Both the position numbers and the translations under genes were made by a program. Below, in pieces: positions 46,400-63,460 of a DNA stretch of 64,000 nt. The notes under the pieces were generated by a model. The model had not been told where the DNA came from. It searched no databases and was given only the letters and a program-made list of their open reading frames with translations. Numbering within the stretch: position 1 is the first letter of the stretch; each line of letters starts with the position of its first letter. This DNA is from Nepenthes gracilis (taxonomy: Eukaryota; Streptophyta; Magnoliopsida; Caryophyllales; Nepenthaceae), in NCBI GenBank assembly GCA_033239525.1, contig BSYO01000030.1, forward strand, positions 10,623,030 through 10,687,029, read 5' to 3'.

Positions 46400-48360
46400 T
46401 CATCGATATATGTGCCATGGGGCTAACCATTTCACTGTAAGTAGATACGTAGTTGATGGGTTCATTTTTCTCTATGTTATAGTTAATCTTGCAACAGAAT
46501 ATGTAAACTTGACCTTTTATGACTTGGTGATTATCAGATAAACTCTGCTGCTGAAGAATGATGGTATCTTGTTCTATGTTAATGTCCTTTCATATTTTAG
46601 GTTTATTATAAGTTTAACAATCAGAATTAAAAAGTTGAATAGATGAATACTAAAGATTACAGCAAATTATTTAAATGAATATTTAATTTTCACCGTTTGC
46701 CTAATTGTTGAGATCCTAATGATATAGGAGGAACTTAACCGTTCTCATTCGGTTTACCCTTTAATGGGGGATGAAAAAAACTGTGGAGAACTATAGAAAA
46801 TCAAATATCTGTAAAACTATAGATAGAAATTCGCATGTAATGGTTGAGAGGGCCAGAGATTGGGCTTTATTTTTCAAATTCAGGGGCTGCTTTTCTCAAT
46901 TTATGCCATAAAGCTCCTGTCCATTTGGAGCTGCGGTTATTCTTAGTGCTCTTGGTCCCTCAAACGCGATCAAGTAGGTACCGGGTCATCCTCATTGTGT
47001 GCCCGGACCCATTTAGCCGTAGTGGTTGAAGTGCCTAGCCTTTTTCAACTGGAATTTTCAAAATTAGAAGCTAACATTCCTTAAATTTTTTTATTTCAAA
47101 TATATGTTTTATATTTAATGTAAAATCATATTAAATTTCTTTGGTATATTAAATGCATTTTACTAATATTGGTATTTTTTATATATTTTGATATTTGGCA
47201 CGTAAAAACAAGTCAATGGAAACTCAAAGCCTTAATTCTGAAAAATAATTTTCTATTTTCAAAGGGCGGGTAATTATATAGAATTTATTTACTATTTAAT
47301 ATCGACCACTAATATTTATTAATGAAAAACTTTTACCATCCGAAAAATTATAAATATCAATAACTGTAAATATCTACTATCGTTGATTAATTTATGTGAT
47401 GATTTATATTTTCTTATATACATTAAATATCAAAAATATTACACAAAAAAATATATAAATATTTTTCAAAGAGATATTTTCATTGAAGTATGCTTTGTTT
47501 GGTAAATACTTTCTAGAAACAAAAGGAGCATAAGTCATTTTGTATAGTCTAAGTACCTCCATATTCATATTCTATGCTCTTTCATACTTATGATGACATA
47601 TTTTAGTTACATTTTAGATATTTTCAGTAATACAATCTTTTATTAATATCAATATTAATAAAATTATATAAAAATAATCATATTTTTCAAATATATTACA
47701 AAAATAATTAAATAATATCATCTATATATATATATTTCCTCACTCTACGAGTTTGAGGACTCTCTTAAAAAAATGAGTTTTAATATGAAAACAGTTTTAA
47801 AAGTAACAAAATTCTATTTGTTTTTTAAATATTTTAACAATAAAATACAAAAAAAAATAATAAATCAGGTAAAACAAAAAATAATAAAGTATTAACAGTT
47901 CAATAATGCATCCTCTGGGTTGGCCTCGAGTTTGTGGGGCCATGAAGAATTTCGGAGATATAATAAGTACATATATCCCCATTATTTATTAAGTAAAAAA
48001 TTTAAATAAAATATTAAAAATTATTTAAATAATTTTTTAAAAAGTTACTATTAAATTAAATATTTATTAAATATTAACATTATAAAAAAAATTATAAAAG
48101 TTACTATATATAATTTTCGGGAAGCCTGTTGTTTTAAAAGAGATATTAATTTAATTATTTTTAATTAATATTAATTAAATGGTTAGATTATTTTTTAAAA
48201 AGAATTTAGTACCAAAAGATCTCGATGCATTATCGTCCTATATTGCAAATAAAAAGAAAATCTAGGGGCATTTCCGATATTGTGGCAAATGATAGAGAAG
48301 CTTCGGTAGCCCCCGACGTTGTTGTTTTTATACGATCATCTTGACGCATCCGGTCATAAT
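46400..48360. other. Spacer between VPS34 and ARF
   Basis: It holds the VPS34 3' untranslated region and then strongly AT-rich sequence with TATA runs (near 47720). I see no gene. The ARF promoter must lie in its right part. Confidence 0.55.
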
Positions 48361-48974
48361 TTTTACGCGTCAATCCAACGCCTCTCTCTTCCTCTCAGCG
48401 CTGCGAAGGTGCGTCTTCGAAATTTTGAATTTTGATCTCTTGGAAATCTACGTGATCATTTTCGTTCTTTGCTATTGTCTGTTCGTTTCCGATCACCATT
48501 CTGTGTAATTGTTGTGAATTCCTGTTTTTTTCCAAAGGTTTTTCGGTGTGGACAGGGCTTTGTTGATCCACTTTCATTTTCCTGTTTAAATTGCTTGGTT
48601 GTTGGATTTTTTTTTTTTTTTTTTGGAGTATCCATAGATCTTCAGATGCAATATTAGAGATAAAAAAAAAAAAAAAATCGTTGACGATCATTGTTTGCAC
48701 ACCACAAACAGCTGGTTGATTTACAGAGGTACTCTAGTGTTGTAGTGTTTTTCTAAGGAAATTGCTGTAAAATCTGATGGATCTGTGACTATTTCTTAGC
48801 ATGTCCTTCGATTTAACATAATTGTTCGATATCAATCTGTAATTGTGATTGGTGAAACTTTTTGGCCTTAAGTACGTGATCTACATATGGTTTTATGTGA
48901 GCGTCGTGTATATTGATTTAGGGGACATCAGCTGATGGTTGGTGGTGGTATGTAGGACCTGTAATTTGAGATAA

Positions 48975-52463
<3,489 letters not shown>

Positions 52464-52510
52464 CTGAAACGAGTTATGCTGTGGACTGGCTGTGTTGAAG
52501 AAGGTTACCT

Positions 52511-52512
<2 letters not shown>

Positions 52513-52543
<31 letters not shown>
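52513..52543 (+). repeat. T31 homopolymer in the ARF 3' untranslated region
   Basis: An unbroken run of about 31 T followed by CAG lies 50 bases after the ARF stop codon. The length in the living genome may differ, since such runs are unstable and hard to sequence. Run plus CAG looks like a strong 3' splice site. Confidence 0.8.
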
Positions 52544-52549
52544 CAGAAT

Positions 52550-53870
52550 TTTTTTCTTCTCCCCCTTTTAATCATCTTTCCTTTGTCTGTGGCTGTAGCT
52601 TTTGTTTAAAAGGGATAAGCTTTTTGCTTAGAACTTCGTTTTATAGAAGGATAATATTACTTGTCTCATTCACCTACACTTACATTCTCATTCTCCTTTT
52701 ATAGAATCCATGGAAATTAAAAAAAAAAGGGGTCATATTTATAGAAATTCTGTTTATAAAATACAGAAATGTTGTTACAGTATATTGGTTTGTTCAACTG
52801 TGTATTTGAATTGGTTTTGTTGTAGAATATATAAATCGGCACAACTTGTCTTCATGTTATCCAATGCAAGCCTGACTGACCGTTGTTGTTTTTCTTTAAG
52901 AAATTATGGTTAATCCATCTTAATGGAAGATATTAGACTAAATGAAATATTTGTAATGAAAGATGAGTTTGTTATGGTTGAAGGAGTAAAAGAAAGATAA
53001 ATTCTAAAAATATTAGAATGATATGATAAAACAATATTTAAAAAAATTTATATTTTAGTAGCTATTATGCTAAATTGAATATTTATATTTGATTATGGTT
53101 TGAGAGATTTTGGATCTAGTTCTTAAATCTTACATATCACATATTAGAATAGAAGTTTCGGAGGAAATGAAACTGCTTTTTAAATTATTTTTAATATTTA
53201 AATTAGATTTTTTAATCCTAACAATTGAGTTAGAGAGAGTGAGAGGGAGAAAGAGGAAGAGATTGAGGAATGGAGGATTAGGCTTTTTACTTTATGAGGT
53301 ATTTTAGAGGATAAGATTTGAATCCTTTAAACTTTAAAAGCTGAATGGATTTGCTAGATATCAAAGTGCTCAAAGGCTAAGTATGAAAACAATTTATTTC
53401 TCTAAAGTTTTGATCAATTGGTTATTTTCTTGTAATGAAGAGGTTAATATTTATAATGGTTTGAAAACCAATGACAATTTTCCTATAGTAGGTTTGCATG
53501 CCACAATCAAACAGTGGATTGGTTTTTTACTATTAAGGTCAATAACCACTATGCATGTCCTAGGTCGTGGACCACATTAAGTGTTGCTTGTACTGGATTG
53601 TACTGACCATACATAGTTAAGGGGGTGATTAGCTATAACACAAAGTATCTGATAAGCTTAGTAAGTTGGCCAGCTTCTTGACAAATTAACTTGGTGTCAT
53701 TCAACTTGTCTCTTTGGTTCAGCGTTAACTACCTTCTAGAATATGGTTTGTACCTAAAATCTTAATCATCTAACAATCTACTCGACTGGTTTAACTTCTT
53801 TGGATTTTAGATGAATTTTGATCGTAAAACTCCTCATTGAGCGATGACCTATTAGGCCACCTGCGTGCTT
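52550..53870. other. Spacer downstream of ARF
   Basis: It contains the end of the ARF transcript and AT-rich sequence. No recognisable domain or exon chain was found. Confidence 0.5.
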
Positions 53871-53875
53871 ACTCT

Positions 53876-54446
53876 TGTTGGCTTATATTGTAGGACCAAG
53901 ATCAGTTATTTGAATTGCGAAGAAATAACTAACAATACATAACAAACAAATAATAATCACCAATAATAAAGTGATATATGATTTTACGTGAAAAATTCTC
54001 TTAAGAATAAGAAGGAAAAGCGACGGAACGATACGTTCGAAGTATGTCTACTGTATAATAAGTTCGGTTATACAAAAATAAGGACGCAGCACTATGTCAC
54101 TAATAAGCCCGAATTATAATGAGTATAAGATGAAAGAAAAGAAATACAATTAGTAAGATATTTTTTTTTAATTTCAAGAATAGTATACCCAATATCGATG
54201 AAAATTTGAACGTGATTCGAACTTACTTGAATATTTCTCTTCTCCATTTTCTCTCTTTCTCACAGTATCAGTACTCTCTAGTCTCAAAATTACAAAGTGA
54301 TTATCCCAAAACCGCGTTAGTGTATTTTTATACTACGAACTGGTACTCGAGCGCCCGTCGAAACATTCTGGAAGCCTTGCTCAAGTGTTCCTTAAGTGCG
54401 CCTTAAATACTGGACATTTTGGATATCTCGCTCGAGCATCCCTCAA
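53876..54446 (-). mobile_element. Probable second solo LTR (Copia type)
   Basis: The block starts TGTTGGCTTATATTG and has ATTTTACGTGAAAAATTC about 100 bases in, the spacing seen in the other LTRs of this window, followed by CT-rich sequence (ctctctttctcacag). A possible target duplication actct lies at 53871-53875 and 54447-54451, but the right end does not show a canonical CA or TA terminus, so that border is uncertain. Confidence 0.5.
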
Positions 54447-54459
54447 ACTCTCCTCAGGC

Positions 54460-57400
54460 ATTATCCAATCTAGAATCAGTATTCATGCGTGCGTTAGGCA
54501 CCTGTTGTACATCAATTGACAATTTTTTTCATATCAATACAATACACTGACGTCTTCTTCCAAACTATTGGACAACAAGTCAAATGGGTATAAAATCTAC
54601 ATGACAGTGATCCATAACCTAACATATATTGATCAATTTTGTGCCTTTTTTTATATTAATATATCAGACTGATAGGTTTGGATAAGTTTAAAACTTTGTT
54701 AGACCAAATAAAGTAAATGATAAGAATAAAGCTTAAATTGTCCCAGCTATTGCCAAAACTGATCAATTTGGATTCCACTTATACGTAAAAGTCAATCTAG
54801 GACGTCATATTATTCCATTAAGGTAATGCCTTCCTATTAGTTGTCGGGTTAGAAGGGCGGCTTCAACGTGATATAAAACTCAAAATCCCATTCGGTTAAT
54901 AATTAAAAACTCAATTGACTTTAAAAATATACTATTATGGTTTTAAAATAGTAATAATAATATTTTTTAAAAACTCCAAAAAATAAGTATTTTTAAATAT
55001 TTTTATATTATTTATTTATTTATTACTAAGTACCAAGTACTTTATTGCATTTTATTTTTTATTTTGTATAGAAAAAATTAAAATTTTAAAATTTTCATAA
55101 GAGTGGTTGTAAGAGTTGCTTTTTAAATATTTTAGATAATGTAATATTTTATTTATTTAATTTTATTAAATTACATAAAAATAAATCAACTGATTGACAT
55201 TATTTCCACTGGCGTGTGAAAGGATACTTCAAATCACATCTTTTTTAACGTTTCATATAATTTAGTTATGTCATTTAAATGTATAAATATTAAAATATTT
55301 TTTTTCCTAATTTAATGCTATTTTTTTTTAATATAGGAGAAAGCCATTAGTCTATTTATTTGATAACTTCTATTCTTTTTATTATATATGATGGATCCGA
55401 TAATTCTTTACGCCGATCTAGAATCCAATCTGCTTGTCTGTGAACCTAGAAAGTGAATATCTAGCAAGATTCCATGAAACCCAAAACTCAAAAGGCGCTA
55501 TAGCAAGCCTAATTAACAGCCCGTGCAACTCGATTCAAAGACAGCTCAATGGCATCAGCCCAGTGAGCGAACCCATGTGCCACTACCAGCATGTGATTCT
55601 CAGTAGCCATGGAAGAAGTATTAATAGACAGTTACCACCAATCTACCATGGTGCCCACAATCAATCGCGATGCAAATTATTCCTCTAACTCATCAGCCTA
55701 TAAATAAGATATCATTCCACTAATATCGAGCAACACTTGCCATGATTGCGGGAGCTGCTTAGCAATTCTCTCAAAAAGGACGTCGGTAATTGTGCATGAC
55801 CTCCACTAATTAAGCAACAATGTCATCAGCTCACGTAAGGCCATAAGCCCAAGGCAGCAAAAATTGACTTTTTCTATATATGTGTCCTCACTCTTGAAGG
55901 GAAGAAAAAAGAAAAAAATGGGAGAATGAGAGAAAAGGAGGAGCATATGGAGAGAAGATTTAGAAGACATGCCCACTCTTTTCTTATCTCTAGTGAAGTC
56001 ACATTTTCCTTTGGCCAATAGATGTGTAGGCCTCATGCCGGCTCCGAAATCTCGCTCTATAAGACCAGTGAAAACGACTCATAGAGCGTGACGTAGAGAA
56101 TCCATTCATCTGTAGCCAGAATGGAGATCGACGGGTGTCCATATACTCATCATCAACGCCCAATAATCTTTTCCTCCTCCTATTAGCCACCTGCTTGCAA
56201 GTGTATTCAATAGCCAGCCACTCATCAACAAGTATATAACTCTCTTCCTCTAGTCAATCGTCCCTCGTTTAGGCACACTCATTGAAGTGTAATTTTCTAC
56301 CTTTAAACCACATTTTAGTCAGGTACACTTATTGGAGACACCTCAAAGCTGTCCCTAAATTAGGCGCATTTATTAGGGTTTACCCTTCCATCTTTAAGAT
56401 GCCCCCTCAATCAGATACATTTATCGGAGTTTAATCTTTCGTCTCTAAGTCGCTCCTTAATCAGACGCATTTATTAAAATTTAGTCTTCCGCCTCTAAGT
56501 AATCCATCAGCCATGCGTACTCTGAGTTTTGTCTTTCATTTTCTAAAGCCGTCTTTTAATCGAGTACACTCTGATACTCAATTTCCTATTATACGCATCT
56601 AAACATCATTTATTTACTCATCCTATCTATCTATTTGAGAACGATTTTTAATTTAAACGTCAGAGGATAAATCGAGAAGCAAATTTTTGCCGTCATTTAA
56701 CTTCTTATTCGTTAGTTGTGAGATGCAAAATTTAGGTTTAAAATAATAAAGATCGGATCCACTTCAATTCGACCCACCAAAAAAGATCAAACAACTCACT
56801 AATTCGTTTAATAATTTGGATCCAGAGACATATCAATATACCTTTAAAAAAATAAAAAATATATATATATATATCAATTAAAAATAAAAAAATTTGATTA
56901 ATCATTTATCAATTCAATAACAATACTTATAATATTACTTAATATCATATAAAAAATAATATAAAATAAATTTTTTATAATTTTAATAATAAAATAAATA
57001 ATTATAATTTTAATATTAAAATTTATACATTAATTAGATATGGTAAAATTAAATAAGACATGATGATTGAATAAAATATTAACACTTGTTGAATAAATAT
57101 AAACTGACCATAATTTTATTTTTTAAATTTAATTAAAAATATATAAAATATTATTTAAAAATAAAAACTTAATATTCTAATAAAAATATTATTTAAAATA
57201 TAAATAAATAAATATATATATAATATAATCTATATCTAAAAATAAAATTTTATATATTAATTTTTACACATAAAAACTTCTATTTTATATCAAATAACTT
57301 TTTACTTTTATTTTTATATATAAAATATTACTTAAAATTAAAACTTAATATTCTAATAAAAATATTATTTAAAATATAAATAAATAAATAAATATAATAT

Positions 57401-57764
57401 AATCTATATCTAAAAAATAAAATTTTATATATTAAATTTTACACATAAAAACTTATATTTTATATTAAATTACTTGTTACTTTTATTTTTATATATAAAT
57501 TAAAAATTAATTTTATTTTTTGACAATCTAAATAATAGAATTTAAATTCTATTTAAATTTAAGTCTAATAAAATTAAAATTAGATTTTATTTTTAAATTT
57601 AAATTTAAAATGTATAATTCAAGCGGACTCTAAGAATAATACTAGGAAATACTATTTAATCTTTTTAGGACATATTTAATAATTTAAAGAAAGAACAGAC
57701 ATTAAAAATGCCTAAAGCTGGAATCAATGGCATCCTCAGACATATCACCTTCAAGAAAGTCAGA
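54460..57764. other. AT-rich spacer with weakly coding patches
   Basis: The left half is of mixed composition; 55400-56250 on the minus strand has short open frames (for example 56190-55999, basic and Arg-rich) without recognisable homology. The right half (56850-57620) is extremely AT-rich and includes a tandem duplication. No gene is called. Confidence 0.5.
57150..57505. repeat. About 176-bp tandem duplication in AT-rich DNA
   Basis: The phrase cttaatattctaataaaaat starts at 57168 and again at 57344. Following blocks (atataatctatatctaaaaa, then ttttacacataaaaactt, then cttttatttttatatataaa) recur in the same order 174-177 bases apart. The two copies differ by a few indels. Confidence 0.85.
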
Positions 57765-60700
57765 TTACTTCCGAATCAGCCTTCGATTTCTTCTCCGCAT
57801 AGCCCATCTTTCTTTAACGTCACAAATTCCATCTACATTTTGATAGCTCTGCTGAGCTAATCCAGTCGAATTTCCTGCATCAGCAGAAACTTCTTTAATT
57901 CTCGCAGATTCAGCAATCAGATCATTAATCAGCATCTCCGTGGTTCTCGCCGTGATTCCCCTCAGATACCACGAAATCGGCGGAGGTGGAACGATCGCTG
58001 GCTGGAGCAGTTGCTGCAAACTGACCCTGGATCCGATCCTTCCTTTGCCTTGAGTACACGAATGGTAATCTGCCATTGTTTTTGGCTTAAAGGGGAAGCA
58101 GACTTCCTCATCAACAAATATGGGTTCTACTTTCCAGCAGCCCTCGAACTTCTTCATAAATCCTGCTTTCACTTGTTTGAACTTCATCTGCAAAACAAAA
58201 CCACAAACTTTACTAATATTTTGAGATGAAATTTAGTAGTTTCTAATGGAAAAATTGGTGCACAGATATTTAAAATTTTAAGTTAAGAAGGTCCATTGTC
58301 AATGCCACTTTCCTTAAGATAATTTCGCCCATAAAATTAATATATTTTTGGGAAATAATAAAATATTTCTTTGACTGTATAACATAATCAAAGTAGAACC
58401 TTTAACCAAAGAAAAATTATTTATCCCTTATATGACATTTGAGAGTTTGTTTCAAAGATGAACTTTCTATCATATTTAAAACCAACCACATATGTGACTT
58501 CTATAGAGTTTAAGACGAAAATATAATTTGAATAATTTCTTCCATATGTGTCATTGTTTACGCTTCTTAGGGTATAAAAGTTACTGAAAAAGTTTATACA
58601 TTTTCCATCTAATTTAATTGGAACTGTCTAGATGTCAAACCAATGCCTCAATATGTACGAAAATATCAATATCAGTTGCAGTCATATCAGTATCCGACAT
58701 ATCAGATAATTTAATATTGGATATATCCCAAAAACAAATTTCTGAAAATTTTTAGTTAATAAAGAAATATTGACTGACATATCAGCCAAATATCAGATAT
58801 TATCAGCCAATATTTTAAATACCGGTTGATATATCGCAATATATTGCCGAATTAGTAATATATCGCACTATTATTGCAATATTTAGAAAAATTGGTATCG
58901 GTAGGGTATGATACTGATACATATCGATTGATATTGTCATCTATGCTCAATATTCTCACCGATCCACATAAAAGTCAAGACTAAAACGCAAGGTGACAGT
59001 AATGAAAAGTGCTGAAGTTCATCTTTACCGAATAATCTTTTCTGTTCTGATCGACTAAAACATGAACAGAGATTGTTCCTGACCACCAAAGAAACCTCCA
59101 TATAGCTGCCTGATCCAATTCAACCACTTGCCTAAAACCCTCATCAACCAGAACCCTCCTTGATATTACCTCCTGATTCAAATACGAATTTGACAAATAG
59201 AACTCTTTAGTTTTGCTGAAAGCGTAAAGCATGCTTAATGAAAGAAAATCTCAGAAATATGATTATAAACAATTTCCAAAAAATCTTACATTCTATTCAG
59301 ATTTTAGAAAATCTGTGGAAAAGAAATAAATTATACGGTCAGTTACATGAGTCTGCTTTAGTCATTCTATACGATACAGTACAATTTTTTTGGGAGTAGA
59401 TGTAATTTCAAATTATTTTTATCACCATACTCAAAGTTTTCATCGGTATAAATCTTTATTTCTATCCTCTAACCACAATTTATCCACTTTTGATTTGTAG
59501 TGTTTCATTTAACCTTCATTTTAAGTGTCCAAACTATCCTAGATATTATTCTCTCATTTTATCTTCTGTAGGTGCAATTTCAAATATTAATGGATGTAAC
59601 CATTACTTATCTTATTTTTCCAGTGTGAATCCACCAAATTAGTCATATTTGATCGTATTGTTTCATCAAATTTTCTGGGATCAAAACAGGGCCTTACAAT
59701 TCAGGAACAAATAGAGTAGGATTTCTAATCGTCCAGAAGAGAATTATGATAACGATGGAGTGATAGATTTTACCATAGGAAAGTTTATCTTTGGGAAATT
59801 CAAGAAAATAATCGATCGAAGGATACTCCTTACCTTAATATTCTTGAAGACCCTCTTATTATCAGGATCTATAACGATGTTGTACACAGCATCTGGCGGC
59901 AATCCAACATCAACTTTGACGTGGAGATTGCACAGAGATCCTTTTGGTACGCTAACCTGCCAACAAACAACAAGACAGTACCTCATGAGCTACGAAGCCT
60001 CAGGATCAAAGCACAGAAAGTGTTTTCCATTCTTAATAAAATGCAATGGGACATTACAACTGGACATGGGAAATTTAGCCTCAAACAAGTTGTCACAGAA
60101 CAACACTTAACCTATGTCACTTGTACGGCAGTTGCCTAGTACATTTGGTGTGATGTCAACAAATTGGCCTTTTACCTATATTCTTATTCCAAGTGTATAA
60201 AGACACAAGAAATATGAAACACATTTCACTATAGAAATTTGAGTGTAAAATTATGTAATACCTTTCCAACACTCACATCTACTAGTTCACCCCTACAGCC
60301 GTCAACCAAGTTGTCACAGGATGACACTTATCCTATGTAACTCGTACAACACTTGCCCAGCATATCTTGTGTGATGCCAAAAAGTTAGTCTTTTCCTAAT
60401 ATTCCTACCTCAAGTGTTTAGAGACACAAAACGGTTTGAAAAAATAAACTTTATTATAGAAGTTTGAATACAAAGAGTATGGAGTACCACTATAACATTA
60501 GCATAAGACCAGCCACATTGTTTGTGACACCATCATTCGACTTCATCTCGCTTGACTTGTCTCTTCTGGGAAATTTAAATAGAAATTCCACATCATTGAC
60601 AAATGACTAAAATTTTCCCTCCATTCTCCACTTCGATAACTAGTATTCATATTCTAAAATATTTTTTTTATAAATATCTTCATCAAAAATATTCTAAAAC

Positions 60701-61927
60701 TGTCATAATCTCCACTCAATAATATTCTAAAGTAAAGTACATATCTCATTACCTTTTTCTTATCTTCTATAGTTCTCTATGTTATCTTAGAACTTCCTAA
60801 AACAATCTATACAATTCTCTACCTTACGTATCATTTTGCACAATCAAGCTGCACATGTGAGCATTTTCTATCTACATGACAAGTCTGCATGGCACGTAAT
60901 GCTCCTCACCAACCATGACAAAGCGCTTGAATATTTGCACAAGAATTGACATGGTCTATTATACTCAATAACATTCTAGGGAACAGAGGCATCCCAGTGC
61001 TTAAGTCTGGGGAAGAGTATGTGTATGCAACTTTGTCTTTACATGCAACAAGGCATTCTCATGATTTCAATCCATGAGCACAAAATAAAGCAACTTTGTA
61101 TAACAATGGACATCGTACAGCCAAGGAAGGCATTGATTACACACAACCTATTATAAAAAACCTTGAATAGGTGCAATCATGTAATGACAGATATTCACCT
61201 AGCATATGATATTGAAAAGGAGCAATGAAAAATGAGTGTATATAAAATTAACCTAATCAATTATCTGTGAGCTTACTCCAAAAAGATTGCAAAAGTAGCC
61301 CTAATCAGACACGGAGAACATAAAATTGCCGCTCAAGAAAAAGATGAGCTCAATTCAACAGGAATAATACATGCAAACTATAATCTAATTGAGAATGTCT
61401 GATTTGAAGTTTCCAGCATTCACGAATTCTTGCTCACTCTGACAAATGGGTGTTTTAGGAATTTTTAATTGGAATTATGTCCACCAACAACTATCATAGA
61501 AAAACAGCAAACTAATTTTCTTCATGTATAGTTTCTTACAGTTATTTCAGGGGGTTGATCACCCCAAAGAGGATTCTCTCTCCATATTTTCAATTGCTTA
61601 TCAAGATTGACCTCCCAATCAGTCGATTTCTGCTCCTTTCTCAAGATTGGCTCAGTCGAACCCTTTCCCTCAACTTCCTCAGATCTCTTGAATCGTGACT
61701 GCACAGAAAACAGTTATATTTTTTTTTGGAGAAATTGCCAGACAAAAAGAGAAACAACCCTTTTAAAATCAAAATTGCAGGATTCAATGTAACTTACTAA
61801 CCGTAAGAAAATCTTGGAGCTTCCTAGGGACCTGAGTAATGAATGTCGAAAATGCTGGATGAATCACAATAGGATGCTGACTTGTATCATTCTGTTGTCG
61901 TGTTTTGCTCACATTCTTTTCATCCAT
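57765..61927 (-). CDS. DUF220-family protein (possible lipid-binding START-like fold)
   Basis: Five coding exons on the minus strand join in frame to 324 aa: 61927-61802, 61698-61540, 59956-59834, 59172-59029, 58187-57765, with GT-AG borders. Blocks such as [53 protein letters not shown] and [20 protein letters not shown] are those of plant DUF220 proteins, which I recall as related to the polyketide cyclase/START-like superfamily. The biochemical role is not known. No signal peptide or membrane segment is seen. The C-terminus is basic ([10 protein letters not shown]). The start is the first ATG after an acceptor at 61934-61935; an upstream leader exon probably ends at 62808. The 1.5-kb intron 2 and the repeat in intron 4 are large compared with the exons. 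Confidence 0.88.
58650..58955 (-). repeat. Dispersed ATATCGG-rich repeat, copy 4 (DUF220 intron 4)
   Basis: The plus strand has atatcagccaaatatcagat, accggttgatatatcgcaat, attgccgaattagtaatata and gatatatcccaaaaacaaat. This is the reverse complement of the order in copies 1 and 3, so it lies inverted relative to those but in the same sense relative to its host gene. Confidence 0.55.
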
Positions 61928-62807
61928 TTTACCCTGAATTAAAATTCTCTCTCAGTGAATAAAGTATAATACAAACAAGATATATTATCATACTAGTCAC
62001 TCAGTATTTGCACTTAGTTGTTTTTTTTTTTTTTTTTGGTTTTAGCTTCCCCTTCCAAGGAGATATTCCTCAAGTTCTAGCATTTTTGTGAAAGCCTCGA
62101 GTAAATAAGCCAACAGAAGTTAACCAATCATCTCATCTCTATGTAAACTACTGCAACACTGAACAAAAACTTAATATCAATGGTAGAAACTTTTAAGCCC
62201 CCAAGAATGATCAGCTATGTGAATTCCATGCAGCCATCGCAATACAGTTTATATGGCCATTAACTTCTCTTTCAGCATCAAACTTCGATCAATCCAGTTA
62301 TATTCCCCATAAACAATCAAACACAAGTACCCAGCTATGAGTTTATGAGACTTAACGAATCATTAGAGAGCTCATTTGTATATCAACATCTTATCCAACA
62401 CAACAATTGATATCGAACTCTTGATCATCGATTCAACCGTTACGTCCTTACCAACGTCTTCAGGCAGGTACTAATTTCACTCATCCAGAAAACCAAAAGA
62501 ACCCGAAAAAGACAAAACGTTAGGTAAACTAGCAGATGCAAGAGAGTAAGATTCAAATTGCTGGAAACAAGCATTGCAAAGAAATTTTAGATCAAATTAA
62601 CACCCATCTGGTAGTAAATAGGCATTAATAAACACAGCTCGCTCATAGGCTCACCAACTAGGGCAAAAAAAAAACAATAAAACCAGACCCAATAATCGAT
62701 TAAAGCTGATTTTTCCCCTCCCATCCCCAAAAATAACATAATCGAACCGACGACTTCGCTCATCGTAGAGAATAAATCGAGAGGGAAGGCAGATCCGATG
62801 AACTCAC

Positions 62808-62880
62808 CGAATGGATATGGGCAGCAGACTATTACTTGAATGGTAGATTAGACCGAATTTGAGTACGGAATTTGAAGTTT
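62808..62880 (-). other. Probable 5' untranslated exon and promoter side of the DUF220 gene
   Basis: On the minus strand CCATTCG is followed by GTGAGTTC, a consensus donor at 62807. The matching acceptor is six bases upstream of the ATG at 61927. The transcription start is not fixed. Confidence 0.45.
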
Positions 62881-62884
62881 ACCA

Positions 62885-63455
62885 AATGTAAAAATTGACA
62901 TCAAATTCCACTGAATTTCATTCAGCCAAGCTCTCTCGTAGTGATTGAAAGTAGCAAGGGATTCAAACTCCCCGTGCACCAGAAGATCTAGTAGCATTTC
63001 CAGACTTACCATTAACACTACGTGTACGCATATTCTGCCTGTTTCCCAAATTTGGGAGCATGCGAATGTGCCATTAATTTATTGGTCGAGCTTTGTCTTC
63101 ATGACCAGCCACCTCGAACAGAGATGCGCTAACGCTGCTTTTTCATAGCAACGTGCCTATAAATTTGACGGTAACAACTTCTTTAAAATAATAATAACCC
63201 ATTTATATTTAATTACGTAGTTTAAAGGAGTCAATATTTGGTCAGCGTGGTATAAAAAAAGAATTTCTAAAAAAAATTATATTTTTTGATTTATTTTTAG
63301 CTCCTCCCTTTCTTTTTTTTAAAAAAAATATTTTTTGACCCTTTTTTAATTTGTTTTTATCTTTTAAAACATATATTTATTATGTTTTTATTTTTAAATT
63401 TTTATAAAATAATAAAATATCAAAAAATATTTTTTATAATTTTCTACATCCTATT
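62885..63455. other. Spacer, no gene recognised
   Basis: It would contain the DUF220 promoter and then AT-rich sequence up to the partial LTR. No protein domain was found. Confidence 0.5.
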
Positions 63456-63460
63456 AGTAT

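Noticed and set aside
55999..56190. Basic Arg-rich minus-strand frame
   Set aside because: It could be the remnant of a protein, but I found no recognisable motif and no exon chain around it.
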